Of a stretch of 64,000 bases of DNA, positions 47,125 through 56,115 are shown in pieces. Numbering within the stretch: position 1 is the first letter of the stretch; the number at the start of each line of letters is the position of its first letter. A program made the translations under genes and the position numbers. The stretch is taken from assembly GCF_002252525.1 (NCBI RefSeq), contig NZ_NNRM01000044.1, forward strand, positions 124,001 to 188,000. Direction: 5' to 3'. The notes under the pieces were generated by a model. That model searched no databases, was not told where the DNA came from, and saw only the letters and a program-made list of their open reading frames with translations. Origin of the DNA: Brucella pseudogrignonensis (GTDB lineage Bacteria > Pseudomonadota > Alphaproteobacteria > Rhizobiales > Rhizobiaceae).

Positions 47125-47271
47125 TTCTTGTCCGTTCACCACACCAGCCCTCTTTAGTTTCACATCCATCTGGATGTCATGAAACCCAACCTTTTGCGGG
47201 CACCAATTTGGCGCCCGCATCTCTGAGTTGTGTTTCAACGTGCCCATTCATTCCACTTGGAAAGGATAGAC

Positions 47272-48261
47272 TTACTTGAGAACACCTGCTTCCTTGTAGA
47301 ACCGCTCCGCACCTGGGTGCAGCGGAATTCCAAGACTGGTGGTTGCTGTATCAAGCTTGATAAGCTTGCCTTTTGCGTGACCGGCATCGAGAGCCTGCCT
47401 GCTTGCATCATTAAAGAGAGTCTTTGTGATGTTGTAGACCAGTTCATCCGGCTGCTTTGCGCTCGTCACCCACTGGGCCGCAACGGCGAGCGTTTCTGTC
47501 TGCCCAACATCCTTGTAGGTATCTGCCGGCACGGTATCCTTTGAGAAGAAATTGTATTTTTCTCTGATCTTTTCAGCCTCGGGGCCGGAAATTGGAACAA
47601 GGGAAATGCCATTCGATGTAGCAAGCTCCGAAATCGCTCCCGTGGGGTATCCACCAACGAAGAAATAAGCATCGAGCGCGCCATCCTTCAAACGCTCGCC
47701 CGCCGGACCCGGCTTCAAATGCTCTGCCTTCACGTCACTTTCACTCAGGCCATAGGCCTCAAGAACGATCCGAGCATCAACAATCGTACCAGAACCGGGC
47801 TCATCAATCGAAACGCGCTTCCCCTTAAGGTCGGCAACAGATTTGATCCCTGCATCTTTACGCGCTACCAGATGTATGGTTTCAGGGTAAAGAGTCGCGA
47901 TCAGACGCAGATCTTCGACCTTGCTCTTGCCGTCATACAAGCCAGTGCCAGTGTGAGCCCAGTAAGCAACATCCGACTGCGTAAAGCCAGACTCCAGTGA
48001 GCCAGATTGTATCGCGTTGATATTGGCGACCGATCCGTTGGATGAAACAGCAGTGGCCACCAATCCTGGGACACCTTTATCTCCGGCACCGGAAATCGCA
48101 TTCGCGATCAGCCCACCGATCGGGTAATAGGTGCCTGCCGTTCCACCGGTGCCGATGCGAAAAAACGCAGGAGCTTGTGCAAAAGCAATGCTCGTTCCAA
48201 CGGCAACAAAACCTGCAACAACAGCAAATGCTGCCCGACGACTGAACTTTCTCACTGTCAT
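47272..48261 (-). CDS. TAXI-family TRAP solute receptor
   Basis: A 329-residue periplasmic receptor with signal peptide (RRAAFAVVAGFVAVGTSIAFA-Q). TAXI signatures: FFRIGTGGTAGTYYPIGGLI, QSDVAYWAHTGTGLYDGKSK, LKGKRVSIDEPGSGTIVDAR, and the C-terminal LGIPLHPGAERFYKEAGVL. First gene of the minus-strand TRAP operon. The AT-rich 463-base gap 48262-48724 to the divergent paralogue should hold both promoters; no gene seen in it. Confidence 0.93.
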   Translation of the reverse strand: MTVRKFSRRAAFAVVAGFVAVGTSIAFAQAPAFFRIGTGGTAGTYYPIGGLIANAISGAGDKGVPGLVATAVSSNGSVANINAIQSGSLESGFTQSDVAYWAHTGTGLYDGKSKVEDLRLIATLYPETIHLVARKDAGIKSVADLKGKRVSIDEPGSGTIVDARIVLEAYGLSESDVKAEHLKPGPAGERLKDGALDAYFFVGGYPTGAISELATSNGISLVPISGPEAEKIREKYNFFSKDTVPADTYKDVGQTETLAVAAQWVTSAKQPDELVYNITKTLFNDASRQALDAGHAKGKLIKLDTATTSLGIPLHPGAERFYKEAGVLK

Positions 48262-48724
48262 TTCCCTCCGTTCCCTCGTTAATTTTGTTTAAATTATGTC
48301 TTGGAGCATGAAAAGCTAGCCATAGCTTGTCAAGCGCTCGATCGGTCTTTGGTCGCTGCTGCCGGCCTGAAAGAATTACCCATTCAGCAAAATTAAAATT
48401 TTCGTCACTTCTTCAATGTATAATTGCAATTTTCACAGTTATATATTTGGTTCCCATCTAAATATTATTATTAATAATAATAAATACAATACGTTATATA
48501 TAATATCAGCGTTATTTCGGCTTCGTATGCTGCTTTATAAAACACGAATCTATATTGATGACGTCAGAATTCCAAAACAGTTTGGGATTTTAAAAAGAAT
48601 GCTGTAGCGTTCAGCAAATCTGTGGGAGGACACTTTCGAATATGGCAGAAAAGCATTCTGCATAGCCTTTTGTCTGATCGCTGAACTGATAGTCCAGCGG
48701 TGTCTTTCGAGGTGAGGAGGAAGC

Positions 48725-49678
48725 ATGCAATTTTTTAATCGTAAAACTACTGTTTCTCTGGCCATGGCTATAGGATTAGCCGTCGGCATAACGCAAACAC
48801 GAGCTGAAGAATTTGTAAATATTCTGACGGGCGGCACCAGCGGCGTCTACTACCCGCTCGGGGTCGCCATGGAAAAAATCTATTCGAGCATTCCTGATGT
48901 GCGTCCTTCGGTTCAGGCGACCAAGGCATCCATCGAGAATATCAACCTGATTAATAGCGGTCGCGGCGAAGTCGCCTTCACGCTGGGCGATTCCCTGCGC
49001 GACGCTTATGAAGGCAACGAAGCTGCGGGCTTTAAAAAGAAGCTCACCAATCTCAGCACCCTTGCAGCTATTTATCCGAATTATGTCCAGATCGTCGCCT
49101 CCAAGGAATCCGGCATCAAGACGTTGGCCGATCTCAAGGGAAAACGTCTTTCCGTAGGCGCGCCCAAATCGGGAACCGAACTGAATGCGCGCACCATTCT
49201 GGAGGCCGCGGGGCTTTCTTATGACGATCTCGGCAAGATCGAATATCTGCCTTTCGCAGAATCTGTCGAGCTGATGAAGAACCGCCAATTGGATGCGACC
49301 TTGCAGTCTTCCGGACTTGGCGTGGCCTCATTGCGCGACCTTGCCAACTCCGTGGACATCAACGTTGTTGAGGTTCCGGCAGACGTTATCGAGAAAATTG
49401 GTGCGCCTTATCAGGTCAACACAATCCCCGCGAATACCTATAGTGGCCAGGACAAGGACGTCGTGACGGCTTCCGTGATCAACTATCTGATCGTTCGTCC
49501 CGATATGGATGAAGAACTGGTTTACCGGATGACCAAGGGGTTCTTCGAGAATCTCGACCAGCTGGCTGCTGCCCATTCTTCCGCAAAGGCAATCAAGCTC
49601 GACAAAAGCACCATCGTATCTCCGGTTCCGATTCATCCCGGCGCGCAGCGTTACTACAAGGAAAAAGGCATCGAATAG
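48725..49678 (+). CDS. TAXI-family TRAP solute receptor (second system)
   Basis: A 317-residue receptor with signal peptide (TTVSLAMAIGLAVGITQTRA-E). Signatures: EFVNILTGGTSGVYYPLGVA, SGRGEVAFTLGDSLRDAYEG, LKGKRLSVGAPKSGTELNAR, and VPIHPGAQRYYKEKGIE at the end. AGGTGAGGAGG precedes the start. Clearly paralogous to the receptor at 47272-48261 but diverged, so a different cargo is likely. Confidence 0.93.
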   Translation: MQFFNRKTTVSLAMAIGLAVGITQTRAEEFVNILTGGTSGVYYPLGVAMEKIYSSIPDVRPSVQATKASIENINLINSGRGEVAFTLGDSLRDAYEGNEAAGFKKKLTNLSTLAAIYPNYVQIVASKESGIKTLADLKGKRLSVGAPKSGTELNARTILEAAGLSYDDLGKIEYLPFAESVELMKNRQLDATLQSSGLGVASLRDLANSVDINVVEVPADVIEKIGAPYQVNTIPANTYSGQDKDVVTASVINYLIVRPDMDEELVYRMTKGFFENLDQLAAAHSSAKAIKLDKSTIVSPVPIHPGAQRYYKEKGIE

Positions 49679-49700
49679 GCCGGCAGCAATCCTGCCCGGC

Positions 49701-49740
49701 GGACGATATCCGAGTGACATTGCACGGGTATCGTCCTTTT
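49701..49740 (+). terminator. Hairpin with T tail between receptor and permease
   Basis: GGACGATATCCG pairs with CGGGTATCGTCC (one G-U pair) across a 12-base loop, followed by TTTT. It lies between the receptor stop (49678) and the permease start (49826), so it probably lowers permease expression relative to receptor. Confidence 0.7.
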
Positions 49741-49825
49741 CCGGCCGACGGCGCTCGATCCCTGTCAATCGGATCGCTCCCGTAACTGTTCATTTCAACT
49801 TGCATAATCTGATGAAGGTTCGTTC

Positions 49826-51931
49826 ATGACGCAGAGCGAGAACAGCGCCGTTGAATCGGCTGAGCATATTCCCGCCTGGGGGGTCGGCGCAGGCGCAAAA
49901 ATCCTGTTTGCCATCGCCGTGGCTTTTTCGGTTTTCCAGCTTTGGACTTCTGCCTATTCACCATTGCCAAGTCAGGTGGTCCGCTCCATCCATGTCGGAT
50001 TTCTGCTTCTGCTTCTCTTCGGCCTCTATGCCAATGCGAGTACAGTCGCTGCCAAACGAGTGGCTTTCTGGCTGGCTGCCATTGTCGCTTTCGCGCTCAG
50101 TCTTTACCATTGGATTTTCTACGAAGATCTGGTGATCCGGGCTGGCGAACCCAATACGCTCGATATCGTGATCGGCATTCTCGTGGTCGGTCTCGTCTTC
50201 TGGGCGGGCAAAAAGATGATGGGCTGGACCTTGCCGCTCATCTGCGCGATCTTTTTGGCTTACGGTCTGTTCGGGCAATATCTGCCGCATCCATTCAATC
50301 ATCGCGGATATGATTTCGAGCAGGTTGTCGAGGTTCTCTTTCTGGGAACAGAGGGAATTTACGGCACGCCGATCTATGTCTCGTCGAGTTATATTTTCCT
50401 TTTCATCCTGTTCGGGGCATTTCTCGAACGCGCTGGCATGATCCAGCTCTTCAACGACATTGCCATGGGAACGGTCGGCGCATCGCGGGGCGGGCCAGCA
50501 AAAGTTTCGGTAATCTCGTCCGCACTCATGGGAACGATCAACGGTTCCGGTGTCGCCAATGTCGTAACGACAGGCGCGTTCACCATTCCGCTCATGAAGC
50601 GTTCCGGCTTCCGCCCGTCCTTTGCTGGTGGTGTTGAAGCGGTGGCCTCGATGGGCGGCCAGATCATGCCCCCGGTCATGGGCGCGGTTGCCTTTATCAT
50701 GGCTGAAACGCTCGGCCTGCCCTATGTCGAGATCGTCAAGGCGGCAATCGTTCCCGCAATTCTCTACTTCATAACTGTCTTCGTGATGGTTGATCTTGAA
50801 GCGCGTCGTCTCAAGATGAAGGGCCTCAATAAAAGCGAAATGCCAAGTGCGCTTGAAGCAATGCGAAAACGCTGGTTTCTGGTTCTGCCGCTGGTCGCAT
50901 TGGTATGGCTGCTTTTCTCGGGCTATACGCCACTTTTTGCAGGCACGGTTGGCCTCAGCCTGACCGCGCTCATCATCCTCGGTGTGCCGGTTTCCGGCTC
51001 GATGTCGATGCCGCTGCGCGTGCTGTTCTGGGTCGCGCTCGGCGTCATGTCGGCTGCGGCTTTCGGCACCACCTTCAGTATATTCGGCTATGTCCTGCGC
51101 GGCATCACACTGATCATCTGCCTCGTTGCGCTGTTGGTCGCGATAAATTTTCTGGTGCGCGGCGGACGTGCAACGCTGAGCCTTTGCCTCGAAAGCCTTG
51201 CGGAAGGTGCCAAGAATGCGCTGCCCGTGGGCATCGCCTGTGCGCTGGTTGGCGTCATCATCGGCATCCTGGCGCTGACTGGTGCCGGATCAACTTTCGC
51301 ACGCGCGATCGTCAGTGTTGGGGAAAACTCGCTCTTCTTCTCGCTGGTATTGACCATGCTGGCCTGTCTCGTGCTCGGTATGGGCATTCCGACAATTCCA
51401 AATTACATCATCACATCCTCGATAGCTGGACCGGCGCTCCTTCACCTTGAAGTGCCGCTGCTGGTGTCGCATATGTTCGTCTTTTATTTTGGCATCATGG
51501 CCGACCTCACTCCGCCTGTCGCGCTCGCAGCTTTTGCAGCGGCACCGATTGCGCGAGAGTCCGGTATGAAGATCGGCATGCAGGCGATCCGGATCGCGGT
51601 TGCGGGTTTTGCAGTGCCCTTCATGGCAGTGTACGAGCCGGTTATCATGCTTCAGGAGGGCGGGCCTCTTTCCGAAAAATTCGGTTTCTGGCCCGCCTTC
51701 GTCTATATGTTCATCAAGGCGCTGCTCAGCATTCTGCTTTGGGGTGCGGCCGCCATCGGCCATCTTCGAACACCGTTAAAGATGTGGGAACGCATATGGG
51801 CTTTCGTTGCCATTGCTCTGATGCTCGCCACCTATCCCTTTAGCGATGAGCTCGGCTTTGCGGCTTGTGCGGCCTTTCTTGTGTGGCATTTCTGGAGGTC
51901 GCGGCCTTCCGTTGTCGCGATATCCGGTTGA
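49826..51931 (+). CDS. TRAP transporter fused permease (second system)
   Basis: A 701-residue fused 4-plus-12-helix TRAP permease. Landmarks parallel the paralogue: GGPAKVSVISSALMGTINGS, GVANVVTTGAFTIPLMKRSG, GGQIMPPVMGAVAFIMAETL, LGMGIPTIPNYIITSSIAGP and DLTPPVALAAFAAAPIARES. Its stop overlaps the DUF1850 start by one base (TGATG). Confidence 0.92.
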   Translation: MTQSENSAVESAEHIPAWGVGAGAKILFAIAVAFSVFQLWTSAYSPLPSQVVRSIHVGFLLLLLFGLYANASTVAAKRVAFWLAAIVAFALSLYHWIFYEDLVIRAGEPNTLDIVIGILVVGLVFWAGKKMMGWTLPLICAIFLAYGLFGQYLPHPFNHRGYDFEQVVEVLFLGTEGIYGTPIYVSSSYIFLFILFGAFLERAGMIQLFNDIAMGTVGASRGGPAKVSVISSALMGTINGSGVANVVTTGAFTIPLMKRSGFRPSFAGGVEAVASMGGQIMPPVMGAVAFIMAETLGLPYVEIVKAAIVPAILYFITVFVMVDLEARRLKMKGLNKSEMPSALEAMRKRWFLVLPLVALVWLLFSGYTPLFAGTVGLSLTALIILGVPVSGSMSMPLRVLFWVALGVMSAAAFGTTFSIFGYVLRGITLIICLVALLVAINFLVRGGRATLSLCLESLAEGAKNALPVGIACALVGVIIGILALTGAGSTFARAIVSVGENSLFFSLVLTMLACLVLGMGIPTIPNYIITSSIAGPALLHLEVPLLVSHMFVFYFGIMADLTPPVALAAFAAAPIARESGMKIGMQAIRIAVAGFAVPFMAVYEPVIMLQEGGPLSEKFGFWPAFVYMFIKALLSILLWGAAAIGHLRTPLKMWERIWAFVAIALMLATYPFSDELGFAACAAFLVWHFWRSRPSVVAISG

Positions 51932-52290
51932 TGGCGGTCTGCATTGCAACGGCTGGCGGCGTCCTGAAAATCGCCGCCACAAGTTTTATTCTTTCATGGA
52001 CGCACAGCGTTGAGAAAGTGCCATGGCGGGAGTCCTGGACTGTCTCATCTCAGGGGCTTGTCTTGTCGGAAGCTCGCATCAAGGGCTCCGGCGCGGGGAT
52101 GGATCCGCCAGCGGATGCGGTTCTGAAAGAGGGTTGGTATGTTTATCACCCGACCATTCCTCCTAGGCAGGAAATCCTTCTTGCTGCGTCTGGCAAGACG
52201 AGTGGAGGCTGGACTTTCTGTTCGAAACAGCAATGTATGGAACTGGGTAGCAGCGAAGAAGAACCCATCCATATACAAATCTGCAAGTAG
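51931..52290 (+). CDS. DUF1850 protein linked to TRAP permease
   Basis: A 119-residue protein with an N-terminal hydrophobic segment and the DUF1850 pattern: ILSWTHSVEKVPWRESWTVS, then LVLSEARIKGSGAGMDPPAD and GWYVYHP. DUF1850 genes commonly sit beside TAXI-TRAP operons; the role is unknown, perhaps assembly or cargo handling. Overlaps the permease stop, so translationally coupled. The first TRAP system has no such gene. Confidence 0.85.
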   Translation: MAVCIATAGGVLKIAATSFILSWTHSVEKVPWRESWTVSSQGLVLSEARIKGSGAGMDPPADAVLKEGWYVYHPTIPPRQEILLAASGKTSGGWTFCSKQQCMELGSSEEEPIHIQICK

Positions 52291-53266
52291 TTCTGTTCAC
52301 TGTATTTCAGCGAACGGAACGATCTCGGAGGACGATCAACCGTTTCAACCATTTGATTGCCAGTCAAGACATACTTAATGAACCTGCTTGGCACACTGGG
52401 GGTAGCTTTGCCAAATTGAGAGCAGAACTTAGGTCAGCTGTAACTAATGGCCCTGCAACAACGAACGTCGAGTATCGGCATCCGCGGATCAACGGCCGCA
52501 TGCCTTTGGGCCCATAAAACTCTGACAGCGCTATCTCTTTTGCCAGCCGTCTTGCGCGAACTTCGGTCGAAGCTTACAAGGAGAAACATAGATTTGAGTC
52601 TTGTAGCAAGGAAAGTGGATCATCAGATTTTGGATGAGGCAGAAAATGGAAAAAGGCCGATTTGATACCGGGCCCATTCCGGTTCAAAACGCCTGAGTTG
52701 GACTATGGCGGTCATGGTCGCGACGACACGACTGCGCAGCTTGATGCGTCACTTCAAGCCATTTCGGCGATAGCCCACAATATTCGCATGCCCAAGTGCT
52801 AAAGCCTCTCTACCGTCGCCCATCCACCGGACGCGCGCACAACAATTGTTGCGCCGGAACCCACACGTGCGCCTCAGTCGCATGATATTTCCGAGGCAGC
52901 ACCGATGACTGGCACTACCCTGACAATCGGGCAGCCATTGATCGCGCACGTATCTCGAATGTCCTCGATGTCTCAGCCAAGGGCAACATGACACCGATCT
53001 ATGTTCAGGAGTTGGCGCAAACAATCGTCCAGACCGCCACGACTATCCTCGACGAAGTGAAGGCGCAGTTGGAACCGGTCGCGGCAATCTCTTCAATCGC
53101 GACGGTCCTTTAGCAGATGACAGAGCCCGGCCAACCGCTTGATGTGGCCTCTGAAGGTGGGAGGTCAGTTTCATCGCATTGCCGAGACTTCGAACCGCAT
53201 CAATGCTCATAACAAAGGCCGACACCCTTTGGTCGCCGGCCCTTTGCATGGTGTAATAGCCTCACA
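52291..53266. other. Intergenic stretch with short coding-like relics
   Basis: No intact gene seen in 976 bases. The best protein-like stretch is on the plus strand at 52886-53113 (DWHYPDNRAAIDRARISNVL, then MTPIYVQELAQTIVQTATTI and LDEVKAQLEPVAAISS, stop). I do not recognise it. It could be the end of a lost gene or a small unannotated one starting at 52988. Confidence 0.35.
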
Positions 53267-53824
53267 CTACATCTTCGGCAGAAGCACCCTGTCGACGACA
53301 TGGATGACGCCGTTGGACTGCTTGACGTCAGCGATCGTGACATGGGCGACGCCGCCCATTTCGTCGGTCAGCGTGATTTTGCCCATGCTTTCCTTAGCTT
53401 TCAGGATGCAGCCCCCCAAGGTCTTTACGTCATGGATACCCTTGTCATCCTTGATCATCTTTTCGATGGTCTTGGACATGGCATCAGCGGCAACAACGTG
53501 GCAGGTGAGAACCTTGACGAGTTGTGCCTTGTTTTCCGGCTTCAAGAGGGTGTCGACGGTGCTTTTGGGCAGTGCGTCGAAGGCTTCATTTGTTGGCGCG
53601 AAAACGGTGAAGGGGCCTTTGCCCTGAAGCGTTTCGACAAGGCCAGCGGCTTTCACAGCGGCGACGAGCGTCGTGTGGTCCTTGGAGTTCATCGCGTTTT
53701 CAACGATGTTCTTGTTTTCGTACATGGCGGCACCACCGACTTCCGGATTGGCGGCATAGGCGACGGCTGCCGTGCCGGATACGAGCGCTGCAACTGCAAC
53801 GGCGCGAAGTGCGGACTTGAACAT
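53267..53824 (-). CDS. Fasciclin-domain exported protein
   Basis: A 185-residue exported protein, start at 53824 after GAGGAAGAGGAAA. Signal peptide ALRAVAVAALVSGTAAVAYA-A. One fasciclin (FAS1) domain: MNSKDHTTLVAAVKAAGLVE, GKGPFTVFAPTNEAFDALPK (the H1 motif), and the closing VTIADVKQSNGVIHVVDRVL (H2 motif). These are envelope adhesion-type proteins like mycobacterial MPT70/MPT83, which depend on an ECF factor (SigK) with an RskA anti-sigma. An ECF-like promoter lies 80 bases upstream. Confidence 0.92.
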   Translation of the reverse strand: MFKSALRAVAVAALVSGTAAVAYAANPEVGGAAMYENKNIVENAMNSKDHTTLVAAVKAAGLVETLQGKGPFTVFAPTNEAFDALPKSTVDTLLKPENKAQLVKVLTCHVVAADAMSKTIEKMIKDDKGIHDVKTLGGCILKAKESMGKITLTDEMGGVAHVTIADVKQSNGVIHVVDRVLLPKM

Positions 53825-53903
53825 GATGGTTTCCTCTTCCTCTGAACGCCTCGGCGCGGATTCGCGCCTCCCAGGCCGTCCCCTTTGGGTGACGCAAGAA
53901 GAG

Positions 53904-53929
53904 ACGAGCACGTGAGAAAAAGAGTTTCA
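53904..53929 (-). promoter_or_regulatory. Candidate ECF-sigma promoter of the fasciclin gene
   Basis: On the minus strand: TGAAAC, 16 bases, TCGT. The following TCTTT after TGAAAC is also shared with the promoter at 61000-61025. The -10 element is 80 bases upstream of the start codon. Confidence 0.6.
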
Positions 53930-53975
53930 GCCGAAGCAATAAATATTTGCGAATTTTCTTCTGACGATCGCGAAG

Positions 53976-54404
53976 CTATGTCTTGGCTCGCCGGAATGGC
54001 CAGACGAGTAGGTTTCCAGCAAACACCGCCACCCATACCAGAGGAGGTTGCAAAGGCAGACGGACCAGATGATAGAGGCATTGCCACAGTGAGGCAGTTG
54101 CGTCCCCCAGTCCGTCGATTGCATGCTTGATATTGGCGGGGAATACGCAGACGGCATAGAGCGCCAGGCCAATAGCGGCAGCTTTGCGCAACCGCGGCAC
54201 CAGAAGTCCGGCCGCGCCAGCGATTTCACACAGGCCTGTCAGGAAAATGACTGTCTCCGGCTCGGGAACCCAGGCAGGTGTAATGACGAGAAAGGGTTTA
54301 GGTAGGACGATATGTAGAATGCCCGCCAGGCCATAAAACGCGGACAATACCCAACGGCACCGCCGCTGCCATACATCAACCCTGCCATCAATGCTTGCCA
54401 TCAT
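53976..54404 (-). CDS. DoxX-like membrane protein
   Basis: A 142-residue protein with four membrane helices (WVLSAFYGLAGILHIVLPKP; TVIFLTGLCEIAGAAGLLVP; AAAIGLALYAVCVFPANIKH; PLVWVAVFAGNLLVWPF), the DoxX/DUF-like layout. Start taken at 54404; an upstream Met at 54425 is possible. Overlaps the 3' end of the hydrolase gene, so it is the last gene of the sigma-factor operon. Confidence 0.8.
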   Translation of the reverse strand: MMASIDGRVDVWQRRCRWVLSAFYGLAGILHIVLPKPFLVITPAWVPEPETVIFLTGLCEIAGAAGLLVPRLRKAAAIGLALYAVCVFPANIKHAIDGLGDATASLWQCLYHLVRLPLQPPLVWVAVFAGNLLVWPFRRAKT

Positions 54405-55395
54405 TCGCGATCCGCCGCTCGACATCCCGCTTCATGCCAATCAGATTAGCCTTTCGGCCAGCAACAGTTTCAATCGCTGCGATTGCCAGGTCGCTGGCCA
54501 CGAAGTCCGACTTGTGTCCGAGATTGTGGACGACGATCAGGCTTGCGCCGCGAATATCTCGGGCAAGATGCCGGGAGTGGACCTCCGGTGCCACGATCTT
54601 GTCCGTGTCACCTGTTATGATCACCGTCGGTGCTTTGATTTTGCGGTAGTTTGCCGACGCGGTTTTGGCCCAGGAGCTCAAAGCGGCAACCTCCCTTGCA
54701 TTGTGCCGAAACGCGACCGGCCGCAGCGCCTGCCTCGCTCTGGTCTGTTCGAGATAGCCTCGCGGAACCGGGTTCGGCGCGAAGACACCTTTCGTCGCGC
54801 GATTGATCGCCACAATGCCGATCGGCGGCACGATCAGGGTGCTGAACAGCGCGCCTGTGACCGGGGAACTTGCAGCTTCGTAGTACCAGGCAATCCCGCC
54901 ATTCAACGGATAGACCGCCGGAGACAGGAAGACGAGACCAGAAACCATATTCGGATAACGAACCGCAAAGGATGCGGCAATAGCCCCTCCGAAGGAATGC
55001 CCGACGATGATCGCGCGCGTGATGCCACGCTTCTTCATCAGCACGGCTATAGCGTCCGCTTGGCCATCGGGCAAAACATTTTGCTCGCCGCCGATGTCGG
55101 ATTTGCCGTGACCCGGGCGATCGACGAAGAGCAGCTTCGCCCGCCCCTGCAGTTTCGCGCGAAACGAAAACATCGGGTCGTAAAGACTGGCGCTGGCGCC
55201 ATGAATGAAGACGATAGGCGGAAGGTCTCCTCTCCTGCCCGGCTCATCCAAGACGCTATTGAGCTTGAAGCCGCCGACATTGATACGTACCGGCTCCGCT
55301 CCTTGTTTCGGCGCAGCAACTGCGAAAGCAGCAAAGAGCGCGAAGGAACCAGCCATTAGTAGCGCCGCAAACAGGCAAAGAATTCGTATCAGCAT
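54388..55395 (-). CDS. Alpha/beta hydrolase, exported or membrane-anchored
   Basis: A 335-residue alpha/beta hydrolase with an N-terminal hydrophobic segment (ILCLFAALLMAGSFALFAAF). Oxyanion loop FIHGASASLYDPMF, nucleophile in VGHSFGGA, acid in ITGDTDKIVAP and histidine in HNLGHKSD. Natural substrate unknown; an envelope lipid or ester is plausible from the context. It starts 4 bases after the anti-sigma stop. Confidence 0.88.
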   Translation of the reverse strand: MLIRILCLFAALLMAGSFALFAAFAVAAPKQGAEPVRINVGGFKLNSVLDEPGRRGDLPPIVFIHGASASLYDPMFSFRAKLQGRAKLLFVDRPGHGKSDIGGEQNVLPDGQADAIAVLMKKRGITRAIIVGHSFGGAIAASFAVRYPNMVSGLVFLSPAVYPLNGGIAWYYEAASSPVTGALFSTLIVPPIGIVAINRATKGVFAPNPVPRGYLEQTRARQALRPVAFRHNAREVAALSSWAKTASANYRKIKAPTVIITGDTDKIVAPEVHSRHLARDIRGASLIVVHNLGHKSDFVASDLAIAAIETVAGRKANLIGMKRDVERRIANDGKH

Positions 55396-55398
55396 ATC

Positions 55399-56115
55399 CT
55401 AGAGCTGCCGCGCCGTGCCGCTGGCGACAATTGGACCTGTGGGAAGCCCGGTGCGCGACCCTCCGAAGGGTTCGAGACTGACAGCGAGCGTAGCACCGGC
55501 GCCAATTGTCTGTCGCAGATCGGCCGGAATCAGCAACTCGCCGTCGGCATTCGGCTCGAAGACGCCAAGCGACTGCGGATTGCCGCTACCCGGCACGAAC
55601 CAGAGCTGCAGCGATTTTTCCTGTGCTCTGCCAGCCGCGACGGGGACGATCCTGAGCCGTCCACTGGACGCGTCGAACGAAGCCAGCAGATTGACTCGAT
55701 TGTCGGGTGCCGAAAGCTGCGCCACGACCAGGCCGCGCGACGAGGACGGCTGAAATACGCCGGACGCATATACCAATGCCGCGACCGCCACGAACGAAGT
55801 GGCGAGCGATACCCAGCGCCAGAAGCTTGCGGCGTCCAAGAGCCCGGTCGCGGCGGTCGATTGCGGCGCACCGAACAGCCGCCCTTCGATCTGTGCAAAC
55901 ACAGCCGCTCCTGGCGTCGCCTGCTGATAATCCTCATCGAACGAGGAGAAGTTCGACTGCCAGCGTTGGACAAGCAGCGAGAAATTCTGGTCGCTCTTCA
56001 TCCGCTGATCCACACGTTGGCGCGCTTCTGCCGACAGGACACCCAGCACATATTCGCCAGCAATTACTTCGTCCTGTGCCCGTCCGCCGTCTTCGATGTG
56101 ATCGCCCGGTGTCAT
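55399..56115 (-). CDS. RskA-like anti-sigma factor
   Basis: A 238-residue membrane anti-sigma factor. The N-terminal cytoplasmic part (AGEYVLGVLSAEARQRVDQR, then FSLLVQRWQSNFSSFDEDY) is the sigma-binding domain. There is one membrane helix (WVSLATSFVAVAALVYASGV) and a periplasmic RskA-type domain (SLQLWFVPGSGNPQSLGVFE). No zinc-binding HxxxCxxC is seen, so it is RskA-type rather than ChrR-type. Start at 56115 overlaps the sigma stop by 4 bases (ATGA). Confidence 0.9.
   Translation of the reverse strand: MTPGDHIEDGGRAQDEVIAGEYVLGVLSAEARQRVDQRMKSDQNFSLLVQRWQSNFSSFDEDYQQATPGAAVFAQIEGRLFGAPQSTAATGLLDAASFWRWVSLATSFVAVAALVYASGVFQPSSSRGLVVAQLSAPDNRVNLLASFDASSGRLRIVPVAAGRAQEKSLQLWFVPGSGNPQSLGVFEPNADGELLIPADLRQTIGAGATLAVSLEPFGGSRTGLPTGPIVASGTARQL

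Noticed and set aside
48416-48607. A 63-codon open frame in the TRAP promoter gap
   Set aside because: AT-rich low-complexity translation (many N, I, Y); more likely promoter DNA.
54391-55359. Open frame of about 320 codons opposite the alpha/beta hydrolase
   Set aside because: Antisense shadow; the hydrolase has a complete catalytic triad.
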